From positions 6,760,501 to 6,824,500 of the forward strand of contig NC_087112.1 of the NCBI RefSeq assembly GCF_963855985.1: DNA of 64,000 bases. The letters are read 5' to 3'. Each line of letters starts with the position of its first letter. Position 1 is the first letter of the stretch. Made by a program: the position numbers and the translations under genes. The notes below the pieces were generated by a model. It made no database searches and was not told the origin of the DNA. It worked only from the letters and a program-made list of their open reading frames with translations. Below are positions 1 to 9,292 of the stretch, piece after piece. The DNA comes from Ostrinia nubilalis (taxonomy: Eukaryota > Arthropoda > Insecta > Lepidoptera > Crambidae).

Positions 1-256
1 AAAATAATCGTTCAAATTGATTTATAATCGGCGGAGATATTGCGTATAAAAAAGTTCATCCCCAATTTTCCACCCTTGGGGGTTGTTTTTTCTATTATTA
101 AACTTAAATGGGACCACCTTTGAGGTATTACCTATACGCAGAAAAAAGATTTGTTCAAATCGGTTCATAATTGGCGGAGTTATCGCGTAACAAACATAGA
201 AAAAAAAAACATACGGGTCGAATTGAGAACCTCCTTTTTTGAAGTCGGTTGAAAAA
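1..256 (-). repeat. Dispersed repeat ending AACCGACTTC, cut by window edge
   Basis: Read on the minus strand it opens with a variant of AACCGACTTCAAAAAAGGAGG and runs on through T-rich sequence. Related ends are seen at 8512 (plus strand) and 37680-37733 (minus strand), so this is a dispersed repeat family. No coding potential is visible. The other end lies outside the window. Superfamily not assigned. Confidence 0.6.
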
Positions 257-302
257 TACATATCTATTTGTTTGTAACCAAATTCTATTATAAAAATTCT
301 AA

Positions 303-420
303 GGCTGAGTTGCACCATCTTACTTTAACTTTGACAAACGTCAAAAGTCTGTCAAATTCCATACAAAAAGCACCGGTTACCGTTATAGCTACGGTCAAAG
401 TTAGGTGGTGCAACTCAGCC
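303..420. mobile_element. MITE, PIF/Harbinger-like, TAA target duplication
   Basis: The 118-bp element has inverted ends GGCTGAGTTGCACCA and is bounded by the direct repeat TAA at 300-302 and 421-423. Three-base TWA duplications are typical of PIF/Harbinger transposons, so the superfamily is inferred from the TSD. It encodes nothing and would need a transposase supplied from elsewhere. Confidence 0.75.
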
Positions 421-651
421 TAAAACTGAGAAAGATTGAAAAAAAAGAAACATTTCGTTTTAAACCTTAACCGTATGACAATAAAGTGCACAATGGTATT
501 TCGTATTGCAACCTAAGCCCTGATTGTCTCTTATTGGTCGTAGTAAAAATATAGTAAAATGCGTAACCAATTAGAGACGGGGTGAGCACGTGACCGGAGC
601 GATGCGCTTACGCTAAAATTTCTACAAAGTGGTCAGGCGGAAGAGTCCCCG

Positions 652-1261
652 ATAGTACCTGCATGCCAAATTTCAAGCGTCTATCTTACGTGGCTTAGAT
701 TTTTTCATACAAATGTTTTTTCCCGCTAACTCCCGTTCCCGTAAGAATTTTGCAATATCCTGTTATAACTAAGCTTTAAGTTTACTAAGGTACCTGCATG
801 CCAAATTTCAAGCGTCTAACTTAAGCGGTTTAGATTTTTCATACAAAAGGATTTTCCCTCTTGTTCCCGTTTCCGTGGGAATTTCGGGAATTCCTTGTTG
901 TAACTAAGCTCTAAGTTTACTAAGGTACCTACATGCCAAAATTCAAGCGTCTAACTTAAGCGGTTTAGATTTTACATACAAAAGGATTTTCCCGCTAATT
1001 CCCGTTCCCGTGGGAATTCCTAAGTATTCTATAACCTGCCCAGGAGTATGAAGAATAATTGTACCAAGTTTCGTTAAAATCCGTCGAGTAGTTTTTGTTT
1101 CTATAAGGAACATACAGACAGACAGACAGACAGACAGACAAAAATTTTACTGATTGCATTTTTGGCATCAGTATCGATCACTCATCACCCCCTGATAGTT
1201 ATTTTGAAAATATATTTCATGTAAAGAATTGACCTCTCTACAGATTTATTATAAGTATAGA
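652..1261 (-). mobile_element. Helitron, 5' part, with internal ~130-bp tandem units
   Basis: On the minus strand it starts at 1261 with TCTATACTTATAATAAATC, the same 5' end as the Helitron at 54065-54712. It then crosses a (TCTG)n run (1110-1140 on the plus strand) and three diverged ~130-bp units, each containing GGTACCTGCATGCC. The expected 3' end, with its CG-rich hairpin and CTAG, is absent, so the copy is truncated or replaced near 652. It carries no Rep/helicase sequence and is non-autonomous. Confidence 0.7.
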
Positions 1262-2675
1262 TTTTGTATCTTTTGCTTTAATTTACGTACTTTAATTAAG
1301 CTTCAAGCATTAAAGCTGAATCCAACATTTCGTACTAGCATTTTCCAAACAGGATTATCCCTCGTACTTCAATATTAATGGCCACCCTAGCGATGAGGGT
1401 GATTGCCTAATCTGAGCATTAGTGTCTCAGGTGCATACAGACAGAGACGTGACGCACGTAATGGTATACTTTGTTGTAATCACTTTAAGTGGTTCTTTTT
1501 AATGTGTTTAATGATTAATTTCATAGTATCTATTTGTAAAACAATGTTCAAAGTAACAGTATAAAAAGTGCTCAATATTAATGAACTCAAAATCCATACA
1601 AATGTAGCCGGTAGCCGAAAGTTAGTACATAAATGGTGGGCGAAAATTTCACTCTGGAAGCATTTCCATGTTCATCAATTTTGCCTTTAAACGGATATCG
1701 GATAATTGGATATATAGGCATCTATTCTAGTGTTGTGGCAATTATCTGACGATTCTCTAGTACCGATAATGACTTAATTAACCATAACTTTGCATCTATA
1801 TCAACTGTTTGGGTTCGTCTTCGAACATAGGCCTCCTCTTCAACCTTCCCTTCTTTTCAACTACTTTTTACTACTTTTAAGCTTTTGTCCCCGGACACTT
1901 ACATCCAGTTTATTCCAGCCTGTTGCCAGATATCATCTGTTCATCTTTTAAGCGGTCTTCCTCTGCCGTGGTAATGATTGTAGAGTCTCCACTCCAAGAT
2001 CTTTCTGGTTCACAATTTATGAGTCTAGAATTTTTCTAGGTTTGTAACCAAAAATATTAAAGAATTAATTGCAATAAGTATTGATAGTATCCAAAATACT
2101 TAAAGAATTAATTGCAATAGCTTTCAATACCACAGAATTAAGAAATCTTTAATCATGTGACTGAACACCATGATCAAGGTATAGTTGTTTTGTAAATCTT
2201 ATCATCGATAATCGACATCATCCAACAAAATTACCTCCTTAACTTTACAGAATATTGAAATTTAATCGGTTTCGGTCAAATTAATAATCGGTTTATCCCT
2301 TAAAATATTAACGACACTACTCTGTGATTAATTTCAGCGGGCTTCGGACTTCGGATTAAAGGGATTGATTAAAGATAAGAGAGGTCCAATAATATAAGGT
2401 TGACCTTGTTGGTTTCCTTAAACCAGAGAGTACCTACTATTTATTATATTATTTATGAAAACAAAACAACGCAGGCTTTTGATTGGTTGATTAGATCGGT
2501 GTTTGAGCTTAATTTTGTACAGTCAGCGTTAAATACTGATAACCAGTTTGACCTCTTTGACATTTATTTTCTCTTTTCTCTTCATTTTTTTGATGTGTAT
2601 TAAGTTGTCAAATATTTTTTTTCTTTCTTCCTATCTTTATTTAGTTTAGTTCGTGACACCCAACAAAAAGTTGAC
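1262..2675. other. No gene recognised
   Basis: AT-rich sequence of about 1.4 kb. Short open frames such as 2400-2603 have low-complexity translations and no recognisable motif. I see no transposon termini here. Confidence 0.5.
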
Positions 2676-2679
2676 AACA

Positions 2680-4076
2680 GGGTCATTCCATCGTTTCGGG
2701 TGTTACGTTCGTACACACATATTCAACAATTTCATGTATTTTGAAATAGTATTTTAATAATGTTAGTGCCTTAATCTGTCCGTTTTTAGTTGTTTTATCT
2801 AAATAATAAAGTTTGTACAGCTTAGAATGTAGGTTAACGAAAATATGAGTCGAAAAGTGTGCGTTTCGGGCGTTACGAGATTTTGCCTCTATGTTCTGAC
2901 TGTTTCTGCATTTACTCGAAATTTAGCGAATTTTCTTAAGGAATCATACCTAAAACTTATAGGACTTCTAAAGTATGAAATTTACAAACCATGTAATATA
3001 CAATCACTATTACTTAAAATGTTTTACTATTTTTTTATAATTTCTTTCTTTGTTTCGGGTGTTACAATGGTTCTGTTTCGGGTGTTACGAGTACAAAAAT
3101 TCAACGCTTTTTATCGATAAAATCGGTGTTTTATTAGTCTCTAGGTACTACAAAATAAGGAGTACAACAAATAAACACAAATAGAGCCAATTCTGGTTTG
3201 AAATTACGAAGCAGCTTTTTTAGAAAAATATACAAAGTTCAAGTTTAATTTTTCCTCAAAATATAGCTTTTTCTATTGTTTTTGGCTTGAAATAGCATTA
3301 TTTTTATTTATAATTACGATATTTATTGGAAATGTCGAACATCGAGACTTTTTAGCAATACCTTAATTTTAGTGTTAAGTCAACATTTCAAAAAAGTCTT
3401 AAATAGAGAAATATGACTCGTTTTCCGATGCCAGCGCTAGAGGGAGGTGGAAGGACCCTCACAGTAATACTTTTTGACTTCTCCAAGCAATATACACACA
3501 TTATCGACATTAAATAAAAATGTGATACCCGAAACGTTTCGGGTGTTACAGTTTTTAATCAAGAAAAAAACACACTTAATTAGTATCATGCTCAGATATT
3601 AGTTAGTATTTGAAATCATTACTACCATGACCTTACTTTTACCAAATATTGTTATCCTAATCCATGTGTAAGGTACAATAATAAAGCAAATACCTGTTTT
3701 TTTGTTTCGGGTGTTACATCGCCGAAGTAACAAGAAAACACACTTAAAACTTGATGATTATCAATTTTTTTGGGACTATGACGCTATCTACTAATACTAT
3801 GATAAATACCCTCAAATCATGTAGTGGCAAAACGGTTCACAGATTGATAGTTTTTTTTAAATCGAATTACTAATAATTAGAGAGAAAATGATCATTCAGA
3901 CAGTTGACTTAAGTATAGACTTTGAAGACTAATAACTTAAAAATTACTTGTTTCTTTCAGATTTTTATTGTTGCAAATTATAATTTGGAAAGTTTACTTT
4001 CAAAATTCATCAGATTTAATGCGAAAAGTACATATTTAGTTTTTCAGCCTCGGTAACATTTGTCATGGAATGACCC
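2680..4076. mobile_element. Non-autonomous DNA transposon with internal GTTTCGGGTGTTAC repeats
   Basis: A 1397-bp segment bounded by inverted ends GGGTCATTCCAT (left) and ATGGAATGACCC (right), flanked by AACA at 2676-2679 and 4077-4080. Inside, GTTTCGGGTGTTAC or a one-base variant occurs at 2693, 2863, 3052, 3075, 3536 and 3704, all in the same orientation. At 3527-3544 one copy abuts a reverse copy to give the palindrome ACCCGAAACGTTTCGGGT. No transposase is visible; a 91-codon frame at 2845-3120 overlaps the repeats and is not credible as a gene. Superfamily unassigned; repeated motifs in such elements are often transposase-binding sites. Confidence 0.6.
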
Positions 4077-4080
4077 AACA

Positions 4081-4470
4081 CAACAACTTGATTTTGATTG
4101 TAACAAAAACGTGTAGCGAACTTTGTGAATACTTTGGGTATCACGAACTATTTGACGCTGAATGCTGATGCTGGTATGAGAAACACGGATACATGTATAC
4201 GGTATACCTAGATAATGAGCTTTAATAAATGCCTTGGGTTATTATAGATTATTACGTAAGTTTACACATACCGTCGCTAAAGTTTGTTCGGAACTACACC
4301 TAGCTGTCGGCACCTCCCCTGCAAGCTAGCACACTAATAAAGATCGCAAGTCCCACACAATAGGGAGGATATACACAGGAAACTTGTGAGACAACAAGAA
4401 AGAAGATACGAGTATGCAAGAAATATCTTTAACAGAGTAAGTAAATATTTTTAATGCAGTGGTGGAGCAG
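4081..4470. other. No feature recognised
   Basis: Mixed-composition spacer between a DNA transposon and an RTE remnant. No open frame, terminal repeat or tandem array was seen. Confidence 0.5.
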
Positions 4471-4488
4471 ATCGTTTTCAAGAATTAA

Positions 4489-4642
4489 CTTATGAAAATG
4501 ACCTTATGGAGGTGGCAGGAAGGCGCTGAATGCAGGCCGCTACGAACCAGGCGATGTGGATATTAGTGGGGGGGGGGGGACCTATGTTCAGCAGTGGACG
4601 TCCTGTGGCTGAAATGATGATGATGATGATGACGAAGACCAC
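4489..4642 (+). mobile_element. RTE LINE 3' fragment, (ATG)n tail, TSD present
   Basis: The last ~120 bp of an RTE LINE: the segment coding the C-terminal end, then CAGCAGTGGACGTCCTGTGG and a (GAT)n tail. Flanks at 4471-4488 and 4643-4661 are the same ~18-bp sequence apart from one extra C, read as a TSD. A run of 11 Gs at about 4569 interrupts the coding part. 5'-truncated, non-functional. Confidence 0.75.
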
Positions 4643-4958
4643 ATCGTTTTCCAAGAATTAAATTATTAAAAAATCTTAATTTAAATTGAGCTCCTTATGC
4701 TTTCATGACTGGAGGTTGAAAGAAAACTGTCGACATTTGCAAGTATATTTTACCGGTAACCCAGTGTGGTGAAATAATCCTGTTGAATATTTTCAAACTA
4801 TTTTACCTTATGATAAAATAAAACTCTCCAGTTTCCCAACTTTCCTCGTAAAACGCAACACTGCTAAATTTACTGCAAACCAAATTTCGTAAATAAGGAA
4901 CACGAGCGGAAACTTAAGAGACACGACACAACTGACAGGAGATGACGATTATGTACAG

Positions 4959-5320
4959 CAGGGGTTCCCAACCAGCAGTCTACGGACCACCGTGGTCCGC
5001 AGGAGTTGAAAGGTCATAGCAGACTTATCAGCTCGGAAAGGTATCGCCTTTCGCGCGCTGTCAACCGCGAGGCGAGGCGTTTACGTTACGGTGCGGATAA
5101 GTGTGCGTTGTAGACGTTGCGTTTTATACAAAGAATACTGACCGCATCGAGTTAATAAGTGTGCTACGTACGTTCTGAAGGGTTAGTAGTAGTTTCGCAC
5201 GAATGTGCGAAACGTCCCCTTTCAATAATAATATTTTTTTAGTAGGCGTTCCGCCCGGATGTGCGCCTACACTAAAGAAATCAAAGTGGTCCTTAGTCCA
5301 GAAAAGGTTGGGAGCCACTG
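4959..5320. mobile_element. hAT-type non-autonomous element
   Basis: A 362-bp element with ends CAGGGGTTCCCAACC and GGTTGGGAGCCACTG, the common CAGNGGTTCCCAACC type of hAT terminus. The 8-bp flanks ATGTACAG (4951-4958) and ATGTGCAG (5321-5328) differ at one base, as expected of an ageing hAT duplication. No transposase is encoded. Overlapping open frames on both strands are chance frames in GC-richer DNA. Confidence 0.75.
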
Positions 5321-5432
5321 ATGTGCAGGGAGCGCGGGCGAAATCGATGTCTGAACCGCAGTACAATCCAATTGTGCCAGTAAAGCTGGATTCATAAGCG
5401 TAGCACGTGTCGTGATGTTTCAGTGTGCTTAT

Positions 5433-5603
5433 CATGAGTTAACGTTAGGTTTGCTCGCTAGTGACTGCGTAAGAAATGACATTTAATGTATGACAGATTG
5501 AACAGCGCCCCTAGCGGCTACTTTCAAGAACGAAAATCTTCATAAATTATTTTTTTGTCGCACTCGCCAGTGAGTGAGCTCACGATGCTCACGAAGCTCA
5601 TGA
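5433..5603. repeat. MITE copy, related to the one at 31613
   Basis: Starts CATGAGTTAACGTTAGGTTT and ends in CTCATG, with an internal segment GCGCCCCTAGCGGCTAC also present (other strand) at 31613-31775. The ends are more diverged than in the 31.6-kb copy and I see no clear TSD. Confidence 0.55.
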
Positions 5604-6479
5604 TAAAGCACACGGGAGGCAGTTTTAAGAGGATCAGTTTGAAGAATCAGATTTTGAGAGCTATTGACAGGAAGCAACAAAAGGCTGAATTATTTTTTAC
5701 CAAAAAATATTTAAAAACATTAAAATTATTTTAACAGCACAGTGCACAAATTATATCTCAGAATCCTCCAACTAATAAAAAGTTAGTTGGAAAATATTTC
5801 TACATGTTTAACATTAATTCAAACTGCAAAAAGTACTCCAAGCCTTTTGCGGTGGAATTTTTAATTTTATGCAACGCGGCGTGCCAACTTTATCTGCGAC
5901 GTTTAATACCGAACAGCGACATCTGTCGGCGTCTGTTAAAACTTTGTCTTGTCTGCGACGTTTGATTTATTGAAACTTAGTTCTTTCTCACATGCTTTAA
6001 TTTTAGTTAACGTCTTAAGAGTTGGTAATTTTTTTTAAGTCGATGTGCGAGTTTTAGTGATTTCAATTAATAAAATTGTCATAATTATAATCAATAAAGT
6101 ACCCTTATTTGAGGCGAATGATTGATCTCCCTCTAGTGTAGTAAAATGATGAGCTTTCTAAAAATTAAAATTAGATTTTAAGTTATACGCGGTCGCGAAT
6201 ACTGAACATATTTTGCATTCTCACCTTTGGTGTTGTCGTCGTGATAAGTTACAAATGGACAGAACTATAAATCTTTCTCCTTTTCCATTTGTAAAGTCAA
6301 ACAAGCCAAACGGTTTCGAATTTCAACCTCCATTTTGCATCAGTTCTGTCTGCAAACGGATCGACAGCCTCATTTATAATGCTTTTTGTAGCTTTCAGCG
6401 ATCATAGATATGAAAGACTTGTGGAAATCTAAGCTACAAAGGCTTCAAAAGCTTTTAACTAATAAAAGTCACTTAAAGG
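5604..6479. other. No gene recognised
   Basis: About 0.9 kb. TCTGCGACGTTT occurs twice (about 5895 and 5957) but no array is built from it. Short open frames at 6213-6407 and 6410-6592 have no recognisable motifs; the second runs into the inverted repeat copy at 6480. Confidence 0.45.
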
Positions 6480-6695
6480 ACGTAGCACACTTATCAACCC
6501 TAAAAGGGATCGTAACCGTATCAACTCGAGGCGGTCAGTATTCTTTGTATGAAACACCATACTGCACCGCACTTATCCGCACCGTAACGTAAACGCCTCG
6601 CATTCCGGTTGACAGCGCGCGGAAGGCGATGACAGCTCGCGAATGGCGATACAGCGTGGATCCCTTTCCGAGTTGATAAGTCTGCTATTATCTTA
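6480..6695 (-). repeat. Partial inverted copy of the 5-kb hAT interior
   Basis: The reverse complement of this stretch matches 5013-5180 inside the hAT element, including CGTTTACGTTACGGTGCGGA and CAGACTTATCARCTCGG, with small insertions. The hAT termini are missing. The two segments form an inverted pair about 1.3 kb apart. Confidence 0.6.
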
Positions 6696-6897
6696 TAATT
6701 TGGCTAACATTTATAATATTTGCTACCATCATTGTAGTGGTATTTTATTAGATGAAATGAAAATTGTATGTGCAGACGACGACACGTCAAGCTGTAAAAT
6801 GTAGCATTTTATGCCGTTATAATAGGTGCGTTTTTGCTACAGAAATGTATAGTCTGATATGCTAGCGCCTGTACTGTACTTGTTCGTCAGTCTTACG

Positions 6898-7041
6898 CCC
6901 GTATTTACAAACATTACTATGAAGTCTCGAAGTGCGCGTGTACGCACAGGGTGACAACGAACCAATCACAAAGCTCTATTTAACGCTGTGCGTTAGATTT
7001 GCTGATTCACTTAAGCAAGCATCGTTTGTGAATACTACGGG
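6898..7041. mobile_element. MITE with CCCGTATTYACAAAC ends
   Basis: Left end CCCGTATTTACAAAC and right end GTTTGTGAATACTACGGG, the right one carrying a small insertion. A cleaner copy lies at 45568-45709 and the two interiors align end to end (CAAGCATCGTTTGTGAATAC near the right end of both). About 145 bp, non-coding. Confidence 0.7.
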
Positions 7042-7889
7042 CGTTAGCTACGATAGATTTAATAGTAGTCTTAATGAGTTTATTGAAGAATTTCATTACC
7101 CCAAGGCTACTATCGATTTCATAACCACGTGGGCGCAAATAGGTATAATACTGACCTAAAGCCACTAGTAATTTGGCGCTATCGTAGGCGTCGCTTGCAA
7201 AAACCATGTCAAAGTGTTGCCCATTGACCTGATGACTGATCATTTGTGAGTTAGTATGTCGATGAGGTTTTTTATTTGGTAACGCCCACCCGTATTACGT
7301 GTGGAACAATATTGAGAAGTCATCGTGTACTTGATTCAACTTTTGAATGGGTAGCTGTAACAAACCTTTGTTGTACGACTAAACTCAAGCTAATTTGTAC
7401 CTTATATAGGTACCTATTATAGGTATACAGTGTCAGGTCAGCCCAAAACCCGCTACAAGAGTAGCATTCATTAAATCTTCCTGCGTGCAGTTGTTTGGGC
7501 ACGCAGGGCACGACATCATGTGCTTCATCCACTGGGGACAAAACCGCACTTGCACTGTGAGTTTGAGTCATCCAATTAATGTTATTGTAAATCAATTAGG
7601 AACACTGTTCAGCACGTGTTGTGTACTATGCAACAACCCATCCACTATCCACAACTGGCATATTCATTCATTATTAATATTGAAATAGAACAACTATTTT
7701 AATTAAAAAAGTATGCTGCGAGTTTGTTAAACATGACTTCACGTCATAGACTTACAATTTATCAAGTGATACAAACTAATGCTGATAAAATTAATTAATT
7801 AAAAATAATGAACTAAATCAAAACTAAAGAAAGCGAATTAACAACCCAATACCAAAGTCCAATATCCAATTTAAATACCTATTTAACAA
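7042..7889. other. No gene recognised
   Basis: About 0.85 kb. A weak inverted pair around GCTACGATAG (7048) and CTATCGTAGGCG (7182) is present. Open frames here are short and unsupported. Confidence 0.4.
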
Positions 7890-7890
7890 A

Positions 7891-8034
7891 CAAGTTCATT
7901 CAACATTTAGACACGTGTGCACCGGACGGGACACCAGCGCTTAATGAGCTTTACCGCTACGCGTACGCGCGTGACGTCACACATCCTACGGTGCGCCGGC
8001 GCAGCGAGCGACCAAATTGTTGAATGGACTTGCG
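7891..8034. mobile_element. GC-rich MITE
   Basis: Imperfect inverted ends CAAGTTCATTCAACATTT and AAATTGTTGAATGGACTTG enclose a GC-rich centre, about 140 bp overall, set in AT-rich DNA. No TSD was established. Confidence 0.5.
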
Positions 8035-8169
8035 GTGTAAAAAATATAAACATTGACACGGTTTTGTGGTTTGTTTTTATGACAATGTAACTAGATACGT
8101 CGTTTTACGGGACTAGGAATGCAGGATTCTTTATCGGATATTGTGTATTTTGTTTTTAGGGTTCCGTAC

Positions 8170-8290
8170 CTCATTTTTTATGTAGAGCCTTCTTCTAATC
8201 TTCTCTGCTAGGCATCAGCCCATAATTTATGTTATCCCGAAGCAGTAGTAGGGCAAGCTATATTTGGCACGTGTATTTGACTGCAATAAC
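8170..8290 (+). repeat. Diverged copy of the CTTCTTCTCAGCACCAGC repeat
   Basis: Matches, with many substitutions, the repeat inside the gypsy A LTRs (46665-46850, 55801-56000) and the reverse copy at 17836-17952; TATATTTGG.ACGTGTAT is the best-preserved part. Probably the 3' tail of a LINE or a SINE; class not certain. Confidence 0.5.
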
Positions 8291-8299
8291 ACGTCATGT

Positions 8300-8423
8300 A
8301 GGCCTGCCTAGGATGCGCGATAAGCGTTTATCACGCATTTTATCGATTTTACGTGATAAGCCCATACATTTGTCGTCTAAATCCATAGATAAGATTTTAT
8401 CACGGTGCGCAGCCTAGCCCGGC
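8300..8423. mobile_element. MITE, CTAGGATGCGCGATAA type
   Basis: Inverted ends GCCTGCCTAGGATGCGCGAT and, on the opposite strand, GCCGGGCTAGGCTGCGCACC, about 125 bp. A second copy is at 35638-35751 with the same TTATCG-rich interior. Non-coding. Confidence 0.6.
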
Positions 8424-8511
8424 TGATGTTAAATGAGATACAGTCTAGGTCTTAAAGGTATTAGTATTTATTTTAAGCGAAGTGTCTAATCGTTTCGCCA
8501 TTATTTTTAAC

Positions 8512-8720
8512 CGACTTCAAAAAAGGAGGAGGTTATATGTTCGACTGTATGTATTTTTTTTTTTTCTATGTATGTTCACCGATTACTCCGTCAATTGTGG
8601 ACCGATTTTCAAAATTCTTTTTTTGTTCGATAGGGTACACTTCTGAGGTGGTCCCATTGTCACCAAGTTAGGATCTGATGATGGGATCCTAGGGAAATCG
8701 AGGGCAACCCTCAAATTTTA
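8512..8720 (+). repeat. Dispersed repeat starting AACCGACTTC
   Basis: Starts AACCGACTTCAAAAAAGGAG and continues through T-runs and the phrase GTGGACCGATTTTCAAAATT, as in other insect copies of this family. The right boundary is approximate. Confidence 0.55.
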
Positions 8721-8753
8721 TAGGCACGTATATCGTTTTTCAAACTTTTTCTT

Positions 8754-8998
8754 AAGTTATTCAAGTATTTGCTCCTGGAAATCATCATCTCATATTGATG
8801 AGCTGATGATAGAAGGTAAAACTCCTTAATGCTTAGGAGTTGGAAGATAATTCTTTTAATTTTATAGATAAGTATAGTTTCTAAAGTTATTCAAGTGTTT
8901 ACATCAGATATTCATCATCTCATCATGATGAACTGGTCATGCTAGGTACAACTCCTTAATGCTTAGGAGTTGGAGGATAATTCTTTAAATATTATAAG
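8754..8998. repeat. Tandem duplication, two ~125-bp units
   Basis: Two diverged direct copies (about 8754-8876 and 8882-8998). Each contains the hairpin ACTCCTTAATGCTTAGGAGT followed by TGGARGATAATTCTT. Non-coding. Confidence 0.65.
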
Positions 8999-9111
8999 TA
9001 CAAATAGACCAACAGTTGTATTCTTTCATGTTTTTAAGGTGGGCTGACGGTTTAAGGTCTTTTTAGGTTTCCTATATGGTAACCTGTATTTTGTAGGGAA
9101 TATTATTTTAC

Positions 9112-9292
9112 GTGCCGTGTGGGGACGGCCGTAAAAGAATACTTTTCCCCACCGCCCACAGGAGGCGTGTCGTAAGAGGCGACAAACCCCTGTAGCACCG
9201 GACGGGCAGCAGCGTCTGCGTGCGAAACCAAGTAAAAAACTGCGATCGCCAACCCGCCTGCCAAGCGTGGCGATTAGGGCAAAACCCTCCAA
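9112..9292 (+). promoter_or_regulatory. RTE 5' leader with conserved stem-loops
   Basis: This 181-bp leader is shared with the copies at 19.7-20.1 and 22.8-25.1 kb. Nested pairing is visible: ACAGG with CCTGT around an inner GTCG-CGAC hairpin, plus GTGGGG with CCCCAC nearer the 5' end. Position and conservation suggest a role in transcription start or 5' processing; function not shown. Confidence 0.45.

Noticed and set aside
2845..3120. 91-codon open frame as a gene
   Set aside because: Lies across the GTTTCGGGTGTTAC repeats of a DNA transposon; the translation reflects the repeats.
7007..7688. Several open frames on both strands as a small gene cluster
   Set aside because: They partly cover a MITE and its neighbour, are antisense to each other and carry no recognisable domain or splice-linked continuity.
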